Below, in pieces: positions 63,100 through 64,000 of a stretch of DNA of 64,000 nucleotides. Position numbers and translations under genes: made by a program. Numbering within the stretch: position 1 is the first letter of the stretch; each line of letters begins with the position of its first letter. The notes beneath the pieces were generated by a model. That model saw only the letters and a list, made by a program, of their open reading frames with translations, was not told the origin of the DNA and made no database searches. The DNA is from Thermodesulfobacteriota bacterium (GTDB taxonomy: Bacteria > Desulfobacterota > DSM-4660 > Desulfatiglandales > Desulfatiglandaceae), in contig JANQDY010000062.1 in the NCBI GenBank assembly GCA_028278625.1, positions 35,000-98,999 of the forward strand, read 5' to 3'.

Positions 63100-64000
63100 A
63101 TGACAGGTTTTATTGAACGACACTGCGATAAAATCCTCGGACAGCTTTCATGTTACGATAGAATCATCATCCAAGGAACGTTACCTGACATTTGTTATCC
63201 GGGAGCCATTACCAACTTCTTTTTTCGATCCCGCATCAAGATATTTGATTTCAAAAAATGGGCTTCCCCTATGAGAGACAAAATCAATGAAACCGCGAAG
63301 TCCATCGCCTGCAAAAATGGGCTCGAAATTGAGTTCATCCGAAAGAAAAACTTCCGCAAGGATGATCGGGTCGCAGAGATTCTTGCCAAACGGGGCGATC
63401 GTCCCGGCCTCGTGCATATTTTTTCAGCCATGGAGACCTGTACGGCTTTCAAACCATGGCACGACAAGAAATCACACAAAACATTTTTCAAATACGATTC
63501 CGGACGGTGCCTCCATTACTATTTCTATTTTATCGATAAGGACTATGGCCTTTGCTATCTCCGTGTACCTACCTGGGCACCTTTTCGGCTACAGTTCTAT
63601 TGCAATGCCCACAATTGGCTTGCCAATCAACTCTGCAGAGAAGGTATCGGTTATAAGCAAAGAGAAAATGCCTTTTATGACCTCGACAGCTTTGAAAAAG
63701 CACAAGAAATATCCGATACGTTTTCCGGTAAAAACCTCCATCAGATTCTGGAAAAATATGCGCCTGTTTTTTGTCCCCCAATCAGTCAATTCAAAGCGGG
63801 TATTCATTGGTCCATCATGCAAGCGGAATATGCCACCGATATTGTTTTTCGGAACAGAGAAACCCTTTCTACAATTTATGAGGAACTTGTTCGAACCCTT
63901 TCACATTCCGTTAAACCGGATAACGTTGCCATGTTTTTAGGCAAACGTCTTGACCTGCGATACGAGGGGGAACTCGGTGGTAGATTCTCAACTCGCATCG
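63100..64000 (+). CDS. uncharacterised conserved-family protein, C-terminus beyond the window
   Basis: An open frame of 300 codons from ATG 63100 (GGAG nine bases ahead) with no stop before the window end. The start MTGFIERHCDKILGQLSCYDR, and FRKDDRVAEIL, GLVHIFSAMETC, WHDKKSHKTFFKY, CLHYYFYFIDKDYGLCYLRVPTWAPFRLQFYCN further on, are very regular and look like strongly conserved blocks. I recognise the overall type as a recurrent unnamed protein in environmental bacteria, often multi-copy, but know of no proven function; database labels differ. No membrane segment or signal peptide. Rich in His, Cys and aromatic residues. The setting next to an AT-rich gap and at the edge of a glycan locus is compatible with a mobile or accessory gene. 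Confidence 0.8.
   Translation, partial: MTGFIERHCDKILGQLSCYDRIIIQGTLPDICYPGAITNFFFRSRIKIFDFKKWASPMRDKINETAKSIACKNGLEIEFIRKKNFRKDDRVAEILAKRGDRPGLVHIFSAMETCTAFKPWHDKKSHKTFFKYDSGRCLHYYFYFIDKDYGLCYLRVPTWAPFRLQFYCNAHNWLANQLCREGIGYKQRENAFYDLDSFEKAQEISDTFSGKNLHQILEKYAPVFCPPISQFKAGIHWSIMQAEYATDIVFRNRETLSTIYEELVRTLSHSVKPDNVAMFLGKRLDLRYEGELGGRFSTRI

Noticed and set aside
63181..63822. several minus-strand open frames under the right-edge gene
   Set aside because: The plus-strand frame is longer, starts after a GGAG site and shows ordered conserved-looking blocks; the minus frames are its shadows.

Overview
This window looks like part of the chromosome of a strictly anaerobic member of the Desulfobacterota (former Deltaproteobacteria), probably a sulfate reducer or syntroph. 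The evidence is the gene content: a ferredoxin-dependent 2-oxoacid oxidoreductase (KorABCD), heterodisulfide-reductase-type electron-transfer proteins (HdrA, HdrB/C and MvhD domains in several fusions, one of them a selenoprotein), a DUF362 ferredoxin and a stand-alone HdrB/D-like protein. The species cannot be named from sequence reading alone. No rRNA, tRNA or CRISPR array was seen.

Layout. (1) 1-1264: an ECF sigma factor followed by a partial membrane protein with a cytoplasmic N-terminus and an external glycogen-binding-like domain. (2) 1501-13167, minus strand: an eight-gene redox operon read korD-korA-korB-korC, a 1133-residue GltD/HdrA-like fusion, an MvhD-HdrC-HdrB fusion, a selenocysteine HdrA-MvhD fusion, and ampG. 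A good sigma-70-type promoter lies in front of it. (3) 13542-21768, plus strand: a MoxR/DUF58/Bat operon (AAA+ ATPase, VWA proteins, TPR proteins). (4) 21894-27329: ilvE and a DUF362 ferredoxin on the minus strand; then, on the plus strand, a rhodanese-like exported protein lacking the catalytic Cys, a 60-residue protein, trxA, trxB and bamD. (5) 27306-35908, minus strand: larC-pgpA-cinA-thpR-recA-alaS, preceded by a terminator and an HdrB/D-like iron-sulfur protein. (6) 36189-38771: clpB, with an inverted repeat inside its likely promoter. (7) 39004-62619: a large exopolysaccharide locus. It holds a sugar epimerase homologue, three polyprenyl-phosphate phosphoglycosyl transferases, six glycosyltransferases, a WecG/TagA transferase, a Wzy/ligase-like membrane protein, a pectate-lyase-fold protein, a pyruvyl transferase paired with an F420-beta-family iron-sulfur protein, a Wzx flippase, and a Wzc-type tyrosine autokinase carrying an extra domain inside its kinase. 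The middle of this locus (about 50.7-58 kb) is visibly AT-richer than the housekeeping genes. (8) 62620-64000: a 480-base AT-rich gap, then the first 300 codons of a gene with no stop in the window, from an uncharacterised family.

How the genes work together. The redox operon would pass electrons from 2-oxoacid oxidation, via ferredoxin, into a flavin-based Hdr assembly that also carries a pyridine-nucleotide-type (GltD-like) flavoprotein module; this suggests an electron-confurcating or bifurcating complex not dependent on a hydrogenase. The exopolysaccharide locus has the Wzx/Wzy-type parts for initiation, chain growth, flipping, polymerisation and length control, but no outer-membrane Wza-type exporter is visible in the window.

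The most notable observations are the UGA-encoded selenocysteine in HdrA with a SECIS-like hairpin, the PATAN/DUF4388-like domain inserted into the BY-kinase, the GltD-HdrA-MvhD operon architecture, and the unnamed protein family at the right-hand edge.
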